NCBI GenBank assembly: GCA_944739405.2
Contig: OX123190.2
Span: forward strand, 63,507,805-63,571,804
DNA from: Euclidia mi
Lineage: Eukaryota; Arthropoda; Insecta; Lepidoptera; Erebidae
DNA: 64,000 nt
Direction: 5' to 3'
The notes beneath the pieces are model-generated. The model did no database searches. It saw only the letters and a program-made list of their open reading frames with translations, and was not told the origin of the DNA. Below are positions 1-11,657 of this stretch, one piece after another. A program made the position numbers and the translations under genes. The first letter of the stretch is position 1. Each line of letters begins with the position of its first letter.

Positions 1-2037
1 TGGTGTCGGCGTTTTCAGATCGCCCAGAGGCTTCCTACATGGCCTTGCGCTTTCCGTCCCGAGACAAGAACAGGGACCGGCCGAGTTTTAGGTGCCTTCC
101 GAAGCACGGTAGCGTTCTGGTGTAAATGCACACGCAGTTGACTAGTAAATTGCGGAGTTCTTTCTTCCTATTCAAGTTTATTCCTTTTCAAATTTCACCG
201 AATTCGACAAAGTAGTTTAGCCGTGCAAGATTTTAACGGACTGGGTTTCAAATCCCACTATGCTGGTTCTTTATATAAATTCAATACACTTTAAGACGTT
301 TACATGTGTGAATTTTTGTCCAAGATATTCAGCTCTTTAGTTTTACAACCTGCCTTTGAAGTTGTTTGAAAAATATCTTATTGGTAATTGGTCAGTGTTA
401 TGAGGCAAAGTTCACATGGTTTTCAAAGACTGAAACACGTCGTTGTATCGGCCAGATAATTATGTCCAATTCGTGGCAAGACATGTTATTAGTGTGGATA
501 ATAGCCTGCCAAGAAAATAGCTATGGATACATCTGTTTCATTATGTTAGTGTTTCGAAAGGTAGAGCAGCTACGCAATAATAAAACTCGCAGTGTCGCGA
601 AAAATACTTACTTATAAACTAGGTTAAGTTTTAAGGTTGCCTTAAAATAATGAAGAAATGGATTAATTCTTTATTTATCGTAAACTTTGCCAATCGTATT
701 ACGCATTGTATTACTTACCTAAATGTTACTCTTTTACGTAATTAACGTTAACGCATTTTTTACCAAGCCATCAGTTCAGGATGGGCTTACGCCGGGTTTT
801 TACTGCTTCCGTGGTCGAGCGGTAGTATAATCAACTACGGGTAACGAGATCTCGGGTTTGATGGCTGAGCAAAAAGTTGTAATGCAAATTCAATAATACT
901 CGGCGTCAGGCATTTACACAATTAAAGCCCTGTGGCTCGGCAGGCATCTTAAACCTGGCCCCCAATCTCTCGCCGGTCGTGACTGAGGATATGTCGACCC
1001 TTCGGAGCATGAGAATGGTGCAATCACAGAAATTAATCTATCTAGCTATATCAATTGCTGTGGAGGAAACAGTGAGTGCACTTGTGTTTGCGCACTAGCT
1101 TGTGCACTTAAGACTGTTCGCTGTGGCCAAAATTCGGTCTGGGGGAGAATATTCATTAATACTCAGAACAAGCTGGCTCAGAATAAATTCAATATGTACG
1201 AGTACAGACTTCTAGTAAAGCCAAAGTCCATTGAATTTTATTATTTAGTAGATAACTCAATATCTTATCAGTTACTCATCATGTTCGCGTCAACTATCAA
1301 CTGGTATAAAATAGTAATCTCGTGTTTGACATGTGAATGCAAGTAGATAAACTTGTACAGGTCGTTGCCGACCTTTGAGTAACCACTAGACATAAATGGA
1401 GCTAGTTTTACATACTTATCTCAAGGGTTCTCTCTGTCTCTCGAATTCTGAAAATCATAGAACAGAAAGAGATATATCTTCTTACCCAATTTTTGTTTCG
1501 TTTCATTTTAAAGAATGGTTAATTCTGTGAAGAAATCGCGCTGCTCTCTTGTCTCCCTATACGCGTAGGTGTGATGATGCAGTTAATATTTCATCCGTGT
1601 TCGTTAACAGGTGCATCAAATAGTAGAGAGATTAGTCGTATACACGGTCATACATGAAATAAACCGCCGGTATAGGCTGGCCTATCTCAGCATGGCATAG
1701 CTAAACATTTATGTATCAGCTTAAGCTGGATAGTTAAATTGTGATTTGCACGGTAGAAGGAATACTTGGCTCGTCTAGTAGATATAATTTTGCACGTGCT
1801 TGCTACATGAAGTCATGATTGAATGTACATATGATCAATGGTCATTCAGTTCAAACTTCAAGGTAAATACCAGTTTTGTTTAACATTACTATTTATACAA
1901 TCATACATACGTTTATCTATACATAGGTATATTTTTTAAGAAGGTTTTGTGGCTTTTCCTTTTACGCAGTTTTGCATGGGCCTTAGATAACCTACGTCAC
2001 GCGTTGACGTAAAATAAAGCATTAATAGGGCGGTTTC
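1..2037. other. Gene-free stretch with repeat fragments
   Basis: I see no convincing exon here; the only open stretch (366-617, plus) has no recognisable domain or codon pattern. A B-box-like 'gggtttcaaatccc' near 246-259 suggests a worn tRNA-derived repeat, and a clearer SINE-like element is listed separately at about 804-1150. The rest is AT-rich and unassigned. Confidence 0.5.
804..1150 (+). repeat. Degenerate tRNA-derived SINE-like repeat
   Basis: A good polymerase III A-box match (tggtcgagcgg, 812-822) is followed about 35 bases later by a weakened B box (ggtttgatggc). The downstream body, with 'ccaatctctcgccggtcgtg' and 'gtgcacttgtgtttgcgcac', resembles the tail of a widespread lepidopteran SINE from general knowledge. 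End points are approximate and no target duplication was found. Confidence 0.5.
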
Positions 2038-2282
2038 GGTTTTTTTTTCTCTTTATTAGGGAAAACCAACAATTGTACAATTGGTATTACTTACATCGAA
2101 TTTACAATTCATTGTAAATTATTGTACAATCTACGACGTTTCAACGAATCACTCTTTATAATAATAAAAATACAGTGAAGCTTAAGTACTAGGTATGCAA
2201 CAAGTTTAAAGGTGAATGCTATTTTAAACCTTTTAATAATCGCTTTTCGAAATGTTGCTTTTGTTAATACAAAAATGTCCTG

Positions 2283-2666
2283 TTAATACAAAAATGTGTT
2301 ATGGAAATGTTGATTAAACAATTTAACTATTATACGTAGAGGCGCTCGCTCATCCGCATTTGTACGACATGTTGTCGTGGCAAAGAGCGGGCAAGCGCGC
2401 GACTCCCTTCTTATAATTCTAGGCACTACATAAAATATATTATTGATAAGTTCTGGGCAATCGAATCTGTTATGTACTAGTCCATGAAGCATCATAGCGT
2501 GATGTAAGAGACGTCTTGACTGCAAAGTAAGTAAATTAAATTTATTCAATGACTCCTCATAACGCAAACGGCCTAAGTTACATCGGTACTGCACTGCTCT
2601 TAAATATTTGCGTTGTATGTTTTCAATTTCTTCATTATACTTAGAGTAGAAAGGGTTCCATATCAT
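2283..2666 (-). pseudogene. LINE C-terminal segment after reverse transcriptase
   Basis: An open stretch of 127 codons beginning 'MIWNPFYSKYNEEIENIQRK' has the layout of the region after the thumb domain in jockey-like polymerases. It is separated from the reverse transcriptase by about 330 bp without an open frame, so the element also lost coding sequence there. Confidence 0.7.
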
Positions 2667-2993
2667 ACACGCTTACTCTACTTGGAGCCTAACAATTGAA
2701 TTAAAAAGATAGAAAAAGGTCTTTAGATTTTTGAAATCATTCGTTGCTCGCATTACAAGATTGTACATTTGAGAAGCTTTATACGTAATTTTATCTATGT
2801 GTAAATTAAAATGTAGCTTGCTATCTAGTATTACTCCGAGGTCTGAGATTTGCGTTTCCTTAGCTATTCTTTCGTCACACAGGGTGCAATTAAAGTTTAT
2901 TATATTTTTATTTTTAGTAAAGCTTATATATTTACATTTTGGAATACTAAGGGAGAGTTTATGTATAATTTATTTTATATGAGTTTATGTATA

Positions 2994-3891
2994 TTACAAT
3001 AAATTGTTAACCTGTTTTAAGTCGTCCTGAAGAAGTAAACAGTCAGTAGGAGACTTGATAGTTTTAACAATGTTGAGGTCGTCTGCATATAATAAGTAAT
3101 TACTATTATGAAAACAGTTACTTATGTCGTTAATGTACACAATGAACAACAACGGACCGAGTATAGATCCCTGTGGGACGCCAGAGGTGGCAAGGAACGC
3201 GTCTGACTGATATCCATTAATTGCAACAACTTGGTTACGGTTTGTTACATAGGACCCGAACCATCGAAGTAGATTGCCCCTTATACCGTTAAAAGCTATT
3301 TTGTCTAACAGTATTTCGTGGTCGACTCTATCAAAAGCTTTTTTTGAAGTCGGTATATATAGCATCTGTTTGATTGCCTTTAGATAAAGGCAAATTTGTT
3401 CGACAATATGGATATATTGTCGAACAAAGTGGTGGTAAAAATAATTAAGTTTGTTATAGTAGATTTATTTTTGACGAAACCATGTTCTTCAGGTATTAAA
3501 TTTTGCTGAATGTATGGATAAACCACACGATGCACCAGCCTCTCAAACACTTCAGCGAGAATGCAAAGTAACGAAATAGGTCGGTAATTTTCAATATTTT
3601 GCCTCGATCCGTTCTTGTACCCTGGTATTACATATGCTTTTTTCCAGATTTCGGGGAAACTGCCTTCCTCTATACATTTATTGTATAACATTACTATGGG
3701 TTCACATATTTTTTCTGCAGTGTATTTAAAAAATAAGGATGCAAGCTGTCCGGTCCAGGACCTTTCGTTACATCTAATAATTTGCGGATGTCTGAAACAC
3801 TAAACTTCAACGTGTTAAGAGATGTATCGTTTACATAACATTGGTCATGATGTGGGCTCCAGGTGGATTGAAGTGAGGATGGTTCATACAC
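2994..3891 (-). pseudogene. LINE reverse transcriptase, frameshifted
   Basis: Three consecutive open pieces (3891-3694, 3691-3380, 3365-2994) each carry a successive part of one reverse transcriptase. The first has 'GPGPDSLHPYFL', the second the finger region 'NYRPISLLCILAEVFERL', the third 'KKAFDRVDHEIL', 'GVPQGSILGPLLF' and the catalytic YADD box. Each piece is in a different frame, so at least two frameshifts break the gene. Confidence 0.88.
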
Positions 3892-4257
3892 CGATTGAAA
3901 GAATGACGAAAAGAGGTTAAGTACATATTTTTAAGGGATCGCCAGATTCCTCATCTTTGTAACTCATTCGAGACGGGATACGAGATGCCTTGCCTGTTCG
4001 CTAGATATGCCCAGAAGTACTTTACGTTTTTGGGAATACTTGCCTCCACATTATCTATGTAACGCCTATAGCATTTCTTACATTCTTCTGAAAAGCGAGC
4101 TCTATATAAAGAAAAAACTTCATAATCGGAGACTTTTTATATTTTTTCCATTTAGACCAATATTTTTTTTGTATTTGAATATGCGAATCAATGCTGATGA
4201 GAACCAAAGAGGGAAGTGAGAATTTTTACATTTACGCAGCGGTACACGATTTTTACA

Positions 4258-4668
4258 TACATACATACATATCGTCACGCCTTTTATCCCCGATGGGGTA
4301 GGCAGAGGTGTATTTCTACACCCACTTTTCGCCAGATATAAGTACTTTAGTCCCACGTAATAAGGGGCGAGCCTATTGCCGTACCGGGCACATTTCCAGA
4401 CTCCGTGCTGCTACTGAGAATTTCGTGACAGAAAAACCCAATAACACTGCCCGACCCAGGAATCGAACCCGGGACCTCCCGATCCCACGTGCACATTTAT
4501 GCCGCGAGACCAACGAGGCAGTCGTATAGGGTTTGATGTCGAGTTATCCGTCTCTACGCAAAGATGGTATTTGCATCGTGTTATCCCTTAGTCGCCTCTT
4601 ACGACACCCACGGGAAGATAGGGGGTGGTGACACTTGTATTCTATGCCGTCAACCACACGGCAACACG
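4258..4668 (-). repeat. SINE family A, copy 1 (tRNA-like module in the middle)
   Basis: A roughly 410-bp repeat in reverse orientation, nearly identical in layout to the copy at 29535-29946. It contains a tRNA-like module with B box (ggttcgattcctgg on the minus strand, about 4450-4463) and closing acceptor-like stem, and its 3' end is 'ggggataaaaggcgtgacgata' followed by an (ATGT)n tail, seen here as 'atacatacatac'. It interrupts the LINE. Confidence 0.85.
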
Positions 4669-4812
4669 ATTTTTTTTTTAATTATGCCATATACGTGATT
4701 ATAAAATGTATCTACTGAATTTTCAGCCGATTTATTGCCGAGTACATTGTGCCAGTATATATCTTCAATATCTTGATTGATTAAGTTATAATCTGCCTTA
4801 TAGAAAATTTAT

Positions 4813-5460
4813 TTAGGTAAACATAAAGGTTGCAAGTGACAGGTTAATGTTTAATGATAATAATAGTGTGTAAAATGGGGGATGGTGGCTATCAACTGGC
4901 AGCAATTCTTCATTAGGTTTGCACACTTTACATGTAGTATTAGATAGGAGGAGATCTAATATTCGTCCGTTGTGATTGAGAAGATGGTTATATTGCTTAA
5001 CATCGTGCACTGTCAAGAAGTCTCTCACACGACTAATGGTAGGCGAAGCACCGCTACAGGTAAGATAATTATGATCTGGGTTGAGCGTTATCCAGTCTAA
5101 GGTATCAAAATGTGTATTATACACTAATAGTGGGGCATTATTGGCAATGTAAGTGGCACTAATGAGTGTTTGTGTTGTACCGTTATTAGTCGCAATTGCA
5201 ACGATAATTTGCTCGTAATATTTATCCATTGTTGATTGTAGCGATAAGGAAACACAGGCAGCATTATATTTACGAAAAACTAAGTAGCGGTTATCGATAA
5301 ATTCATTATTGTTTAATGCGGGGACCAACCTTATCTCCGTCAAAATTATAGCATCGAAACAATTAGCGAGAATATTCATGTACAAAGCGTTTAATTTAGT
5401 GCGAATGCCTCTGCTGTTTTGGTAATATATACTAAAGTTATTTATATTGTTAGTAGCCAT
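4813..5460 (-). pseudogene. LINE endonuclease domain (fragment)
   Basis: About 215 codons of an apurinic-like endonuclease/exonuclease/phosphatase domain, the enzyme that nicks target DNA for LINE insertion. Visible landmarks are the N-terminal 'YYQNSRGIRTK', the acidic 'ILTEIRL', 'HNGRILDLLLSN', and a terminal 'DSHHPP' that holds the conserved histidine. The frame runs out at 4813 without reaching the reverse transcriptase, which is displaced by the SINE insertion. Confidence 0.8.
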
Positions 5461-5562
5461 TATTATTACGTGAATACTAGAATATTACTGATTGCTATAA
5501 ACATGTGTCCGTCAATATCTGATTCCATATTCTGTCAATATTTGAAGTAGTTTGGGAGGACC

Positions 5563-6290
5563 ATGACCAAGGAAAGATTTTTCTATGACCCTGAACATAA
5601 AATGAGTTGGATGTTTAGATTAGCCAATAGTGATATATGTGTAATGACGGCAGAACTTGTTGCAATATCAGAAGCTCTTAAGTATTTAGAAACTGTATCT
5701 AGTAATAGAATAGTAGTACCTATTTGTGGACAGCAGAAGTGCACTGAAACATTAAGCTCGATGCGCCTCTGAGTACAGAGGTGTATCGATAGCTTATGTT
5801 ATCATGAAACATTTTTTTATTTCACGAGAAACAATATCGAACTGGTATTGCAATGGGTTCTGTCACACGTTGGCTTACAGAGAAATGAAGAAGTGGATAA
5901 TTTGGCTAACAAAGCTGTTTCAGAGGGCAATAATATTAATATATTCTCAAGTCACTTTAAACTTCTGTCTAACTATAAGCGTAGATATCAACTTGATTAG
6001 AGGGAGTATATTTCAATGAACTATCATTGTCCAAAGGTATTTGGTATCCCACAGTGCAGAGTGAACCTCCTCATGTTCCTTGGTTTGCCAACACAACACT
6101 TAACAGAACATAAATATGTAGTGATAGCTCATAGACTACGTTCAAGGCATGTTCCACTCAACAGGTTTCATGGGGAATAGTGCCAGCCCTAATTGTTCAG
6201 AGTGCGACACTCTGGAAGATGTGCATCACCTGTTGGTGGAATGTGTCAGAACCCAAATACTTAGAGAGACGATGTCGGTGTCCTTATTAT
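5563..6290 (+). pseudogene. LINE RNase H and zinc-knuckle remnant
   Basis: Broken plus-strand frames carry 'MTAELVAISEALKYLETV' (RNase H), then 'WYWQWVLSHVGLQRNEEVDNLA', and finally 'CSECDTLEDVHHLLVECV' (a C-C-H-C type tail near 6200-6245). This order, RNase H then HLL-type zinc finger, is typical of the 3' end of I/R1-like non-LTR elements. It is 5'-truncated and has several stops. Confidence 0.75.
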
Positions 6291-6734
6291 ATATATAGGT
6301 AACTAAGCCATTATCTGAACCTGCCTGCTTCATTTATAAAATACTTTTAAAGATAATTTAAGTTAAAATATGGTACCAAGGTAGTTTAGGATATGATGGA
6401 GCTGACATGACCTTAATGTGGTCAAAAGCTCCTAAAAAAAGATTTAAAAAAAGTCATCATCACCACAAAATTTACGAAAATTAGCATCACTACTCGCTAC
6501 TACTAAAGCGTTCGTCCTGATATAGCAGGTGTATGTAAGTTGCAGTTAGGTAATTTATACTTATCTAATTTAAACGTTATGTGCTTGTAAGTACCTATTA
6601 GCAAATAAGAGATTTAATGGCATATAAAAACAATTTTATATTTGATTGATAGGTGACGTGATCTTGATGGTCCTTAACTAAAATTTATAAAGGTCTTTGT
6701 CGGGGATTCGGTACCTACTTGAAATGTTATTTTT

Positions 6735-7250
6735 AATAGGCTTGTGTCCTAAAATGTAGTTAGCGATTGATTCGTTCCTTTATTAGATGTTAAACTGAAA
6801 TACTTACCTGATTTTTTCTTCAAAAATCGATCAGCAACATTACTAATAACGGCTTTTTAAAAATCTTTTTTGAATTTGACACGAAAACGCTGTAAACCAT
6901 CATGGCGGTTGAGTGATATCACAAAGTCCTAAACAAAACAAACCGTGAATGAAGACTGGTCTGATGTACCCACTTTTATATTGTTATATTCGATTTGACA
7001 GGTAGAAAGTTTGACGTTTTAGTTGTATTTACTACTAAAACGTCAACAACATGAATGGCGGACGTACTGTTTGACGTAATGCTCTCTGATTGGTGTTCAC
7101 TGTCACAAGAATAAATACATTAAGTATTTTTAGTTTTAGAATCCTAAAAATAATATTAATCTTACCTTTTTATAACAAATAATAACTTTATTGACATCTT
7201 AAAATCATAATGAATCTATAGATACTACAATCAAACCGATGTTTGATATC
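6735..7250 (+). mobile_element. MITE family 'taggcttgtgtcc', copy A (right end worn)
   Basis: Begins 'aataggcttgtgtcc' and aligns by eye along nearly its whole length with the copy at 29159-30076. That copy ends in the inverted terminal sequence 'ggacacaagcctat', which is missing or degraded here. An internal inverted repeat 'gacgttttag ... ctaaaacgtc' (around 7012-7044) is shared by both copies. No coding capacity. Confidence 0.75.
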
Positions 7251-7663
7251 CACATTTTATGCGCGTTATGTTACGGAACTCAAATTGACTTTGTTGATTG
7301 TCATGTTGCAATTTAAGCATTAGGTACCTACACGTTTTTGAATATATCAAAAACGTGTACCTAATGCTTAAATTACGATTAATTAAAGTTTAGAATGACA
7401 TCTTTAAAATGACGCACATACGTAATACATGGGCAATAAATAATATATCAAATAAAAAATCTGCAACTTGTGTTTCGTCGGTTCCATTCAATTGACAATC
7501 CGATTACTTAAAAATAAAATCTTAAAAACAAATTATTCAAGAGCGTCCGTTTTTTTACATCATTCATCAGAATTCATTACTGATTGTTCTGTTCTGTGTA
7601 TGATAGGTATTGGTTAGACAAAATATTGATATGCAATAATTTTTCAACTCCTAATTCACCCCT
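7251..7663. other. Gene-free stretch
   Basis: Apart from the hairpin at 7310-7372 I see nothing recognisable here. Confidence 0.5.
7310..7372. repeat. Near-perfect inverted repeat (hairpin)
   Basis: Arms of about 30 nt around a 5-nt centre (atata); the left arm has a small extra block (within 'gtacctacac') absent from the right arm ('gtgtacc'). The rest pairs without mismatch. No flanking target duplication was recognised. It could be a snap-back duplication or a precursor-like hairpin RNA. Confidence 0.85.
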
Positions 7664-8507
7664 GTCACAGACAGTGGCGTAACTATACCGTTCGAGGCCC
7701 GTGGCAAATTCATCGGATGGCCCCCCTCACCCCAATATAAAGAAGCTGAATCAACAATAATAATATTTTTTATTTTATAATACTTATTTAAACACTTTTA
7801 CTAGTAAGAGTAAAATAACAAATCACTACGTTAAGTAGGTACATACAAACTTTATAATTATACTTAGATATTCATTTTCTAATAATTCACATGGGCACAT
7901 ATAGTCAAAATGATTTGAAAAACAAAAAAGCAATTTGATATACGCAGTCTGAATCATCATATTGTCGTAAGCACACAAGGTGTTCAAAATATAAAATGTT
8001 AATTATTAATATGCCTTCCTTCGGACTTTCTATTCAGCAAAAGTGGTAATGACATCATCAAAGTTCAAATTTCGGGCCATAGAATTTTCGATGGATAGAA
8101 TAGCCAAGTTGCTTAACCTGTCTTATCCCATAGAATTTCTTAAATAAGTTTTTATCAATTTCAGTTTTGAAAATGATCGCTCGGCACTAGCCGTAGTCAC
8201 AGGAATGGTGAGAAATAATAGAAATGCAGTGCACACTTCAGGAAAGCTTGAAGATATAAAATGATTCTTTATTATTAATAAGTCAGCAAGTTCTCTTATA
8301 GAAGATGATGTTTCTATTTCGTGTCTAAAAAGTATCAAAAATTGAGAATTTCCTTGGAAAACGAGATGGATATATCTTCTTTATATAGATGGACAAATGC
8401 TAAAGCCTTTTCCAATAAATCAGTATCGTTCAAATTTTGCAAAGTGGCAGGTTGCAAGACACTGAAATTGGAAACAATTTCATTCATTCTAAGGAAACGG
8501 GATCTCA

Positions 8508-8554
8508 GTTGATTAATGATTATGTCTGTGTATTAGACATAATCATTAATCAAC
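8508..8554. repeat. Perfect 20-bp inverted duplication, 7-nt loop
   Basis: Arms 8508-8527 (gttgattaatgattatgtct) and 8535-8554 are perfect reverse complements around gtgtatt. It lies inside the hAT transposase region and adds sequence that does not continue the protein, which fits a snap-back inverted duplication rather than an ancient palindrome. Confidence 0.9.
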
Positions 8555-9011
8555 GGTGCGTGAAATTTTCCATAGATGTCTTTACCGTTTTAATTTCTGT
8601 CTTAACCTCTGTTATTTCTTATAGAATACGTTCACTTTAAACAAGCTTTCAGGATCTTGGAGACGTTCATCCTCGCAAATTTCATCAAAATGACGTTTCA
8701 CTTTTCTCTGACGAGTTTTAAGAAATTCAGGGTTTAGAGACCATTTCACTGCAATACTATTTGCTTCCGTTTTTATTGATTTATTTATTTGATTTTTTAT
8801 TGATTTATTTATTTATTTTTAAATCTTCAAATTCATGTCGATACTTTTCAAGTTGTTCTAGACAGACTTGCAAACGTTTTGAAGCATTTGAAAGATCGAT
8901 GGCTTTAGACTGAAGTGGTTTAGAAGCCGCGTCTATAGTTCGTAAGACTTTACAATGCAAAACCAACAACATAATAATATTGTAGCTTTCTATCTTCTTC
9001 TTCAAGATAGC

Positions 9012-9235
9012 TTTGACTGCACGGTTGGCGTTGTGGTTTAAGCAGCCGCCTCACCGCTTGACACTGCCGAAGTGTTGTGGGTTCGATCCCCACACGAGAC
9101 AACACTTTGTGTGATTCATAAATTGTTGTTTCGAGTCTGGGTGTTCATTGTGTCCGTTAGTTGTATGTTTGTAAAGTTCCCCGCGACACAGGATTTAGTC
9201 CTAATGCGGGAGTTGTCTTTAAAAAAAAAAACAAA
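9012..9235 (+). repeat. SINE family B, copy 1
   Basis: A tRNA-like head (gcacggttggcgttgtggtt, 9019-9038) with A-box-like tggtttaagcag and a good B box (gggttcgatcccca, about 9080-9093) is followed by a family body and an A-rich tail (about 9222-9240). The same element recurs in reverse at 33128-33352 and 49606-49817. It interrupts the hAT transposase. Confidence 0.88.
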
Positions 9236-11657
9236 AACAAGCTTCATTTCTCTCATCTGTTTTGGAATTTAATAAAATAGTTTTTGTAAGCGCTTTTTGA
9301 ACATCAACAAACCGAACTTTTAAAGCAAATATGGCATCAAAGCGTCCTGCCCATCTAGTTGGATTCATTGTTTTTGATGTTACTGAATTTGATGATATTC
9401 TCCTTTATTGTCAGATATAAAACTAGATAATATATTCCATCGTTTAATACTATGGCCAAAAAAATTATAAAATTGTTGCACAGTTTCGAATAATGTTTGT
9501 ATTTCTATGACCTCTTTTATTGCATCATTTACCACCAAATTTAAATTATGAGCAGCACAATGGACATAAACCGCATTTGGCTCTATATCTCTTATGAGTT
9601 TTTGAACTCCGCCGTAAGTGCCTTTCGTGGTATTAGCTCCATCGTACCCTTGTCCACGGCACTTAATGAGAGAAATACTTTTGTCATTTATGGATTTTAT
9701 TATCTGCTTGGACATTGCTAAGGCAGTTTGATCCTTAACCTCATGAAATTCTAAAAATTATTCTTTATTTACGAGAGTCTCTGGAGTTCCATTTTCATCT
9801 TTCTTGATTATACAGTAACGGTAAAGTTCACAGAATTGATCTGTTTTGGAAATATCTTGAGTAGTATCAAATAAAATGGAATAAAATGCTGCGGTTACTA
9901 TTTCATTTACCAGAGCATTTTCCACTTTTTGAACCAGAACAGCAATGAGCTCATTTTGTATTATTGGACTTAAGTATTTAATCTGGCCCTTAGGTTTGCT
10001 TAGCAACTCGTGTAAAATAGGATCGTATTTGGCTAATAGCTCAACAATACTCAAAAAAATCCCTTTTGGACCTGAATCGTTGCCATATACCGTTTCTCTA
10101 TGGCCATGAAAAGCTAAATTACAAGTTGAAAGTGTTAGAGTAACATCAAGCAGTCTAGTGAGTACTTGGCGCCAAAAATTTTTTTCACTCTTGATAATGG
10201 ACTCTTGCTCTTCATCTAGTGTTCCATGTAACTGCCACTGTCGATGTACAAAACATGAATGTAAATGTTCTTTCGATGTCTCGTGTGTTTCTATGGCTTC
10301 CACAATATGTTTCCAATCATCATAGCCTTCCATCCAAATATTTTGTATATTTTTAGATGCCCTATTTGTGAATAACCTACATGGTTCACAATATGCTTTT
10401 TGAAGCAATAGGGAATAGCACAGCCACGTACGTTTTAACTTTACACCAGATTTAGAAATACTGTAATAATATCTATCCAAGAAAGATCTTTTGTTACTAT
10501 CACTTAAAAAGGGGCCTTTTGGTTCACAGGGTCAATTTCCGATCACAAACCGTTTTACTTGATCATTGAGTTCTCTGAAGTTACTTTTATCAGTAACGTA
10601 CGGTAAAGATTTTAATTTTTCTATATCCAAAAATGATTCGTTTGAAGATTTGCTCGTACCGGGTTGTGGTTGCTCTGAATCTAAATATTCACTGTTATCG
10701 GGCTCTGCAATATTGCCACTTATGACGACATCATTTTCTGCCCTTTCGACGCGCTGTACATTTGATTCTTCTTCGATACTATCTTGATTCTAAAAGTACT
10801 GACTTATTTTAGGTAACTTTTTATTTTGTTCGTCAGACTCCTTCTTTCGCTTTCGTTTTTCGCTTCCACTCTGATACTTTCTATAACAACATCGTAAAAA
10901 GTTTGTAATAATACTATAGTTTTTATTAAATGAAAAATCTGATTGCTAAGAAATGCCAAAAAAGCGGCCGTATAAATGTATGTAACGAAAGACCACCAAT
11001 TTGTAAAATGCTCAATTCAAGCGTGCAATTTTATAATTACTTATTGAAAGAAGGATGAACATAGGTAAATAGTTTTGGTGGTTACGAAATGTCAAAATAA
11101 TGATTTGTGTTTTTCAAATGGGCTAGATAACTGCCTAATTTTAAATATTAATTTTGTCATCTGTGATTTCAAGCTTTAGTTACTACCGATACCTACCGAT
11201 GATGTAAAATGTTAATGATTATTTTTATAGGTAGATTAAAAATTAAAATGATTGTTATCTTATAAATTATTTTAAATATTAGAATAAAATTCTTACCGAG
11301 TAGACATTGTCAACCTATTTTCACAATTGACTAGTTAAATATATCCTCACTTGCAACAAACACCCAATTCTTACAACAATAAACTGTTAACTGCTTGAGT
11401 GCGTAGTAATAGAATAGTGGAGTCTTTCTTACACCTTTTTTTTTACAAATGCTTTGAATTTTTTATACATTTTTTTACTTGTGTATGCAACTGAGTAGGT
11501 AACAAAAATAAATCAAAGATAGATTTTTTTTTACTAAACATGTACCTATAAAAAATTTTGGGAGTTGGGATTCTCCTGTGACCGGGGGCCCCTTCCGGCT
11601 GGGGGCCCGTGGCATTTCGCCGACTTGCCACCCTGTAGTTACGCCACTGGTCACAGA

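Larger units (their letters stand above)
2040..5465 (-). mobile_element. Decayed jockey-like non-LTR retrotransposon (LINE)
   Basis: On the minus strand the order is endonuclease (5460-4813), reverse transcriptase (3891-2994) and C-terminal segment (2666-2283), followed by a T-run on the plus strand near 2040 that would be the poly(A) tail. The reverse transcriptase pieces lie in three different frames, and a SINE (4258-4668) sits between endonuclease and reverse transcriptase. Some coding sequence between about 4060 and 4258 also appears lost. It is therefore immobile. Clade assignment (jockey/CR1 group) rests on the general look of the protein. Confidence 0.8.
8034..10890 (-). pseudogene. 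hAT transposase (TTF-zinc-finger / ZMYM1-like), dead
   Basis: Read on the minus strand, the N-terminus has a basic patch (SEKRKRKKESDEQ, near 10850) and 'LPKISQYF' followed by a stop. The intact piece 10480-9758 has the TTF zinc-finger region with 'WLCYSLLLQKAYCEPCRLF' and the start of the DUF4371-like catalytic fold. The piece 9715-9380 has 'CRGQGYDGANT' and 'VHCAAHNLNLVV', typical of the RNase H-like core. The piece 8338-8123 has the hAT dimerisation signature 'TASAERSFSKLKLIKTYLR'. A nonsense codon follows at 8123, though the family frame stays readable to about 8034. Further stops lie near 10785 and 10530. A SINE splits the middle, so no product can be made. Confidence 0.9.
7672..11649 (-). 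mobile_element. hAT transposon (ZMYM1/TTF type), complete but inactive
   Basis: The 3,978-bp element starts 'cagtggcgtaacta' and ends with the exact complement 'tagttacgccactg'. It is flanked by a perfect 8-bp target duplication, gtcacaga, at 7664-7671 and 11650-11657. Eight-base duplications are the hallmark of hAT elements. Inside, a transposase on the minus strand is broken by stops, a SINE (about 9012-9235) and a snap-back duplication (8508-8554). Confidence 0.95.

Noticed and set aside
366..617. 83-codon plus-strand frame
   Set aside because: No domain, no splice or promoter context, AT-rich chance frame.
9060..9100. Possible tRNA gene
   Set aside because: Good B box but no complete cloverleaf; it is the head of a SINE found three times.
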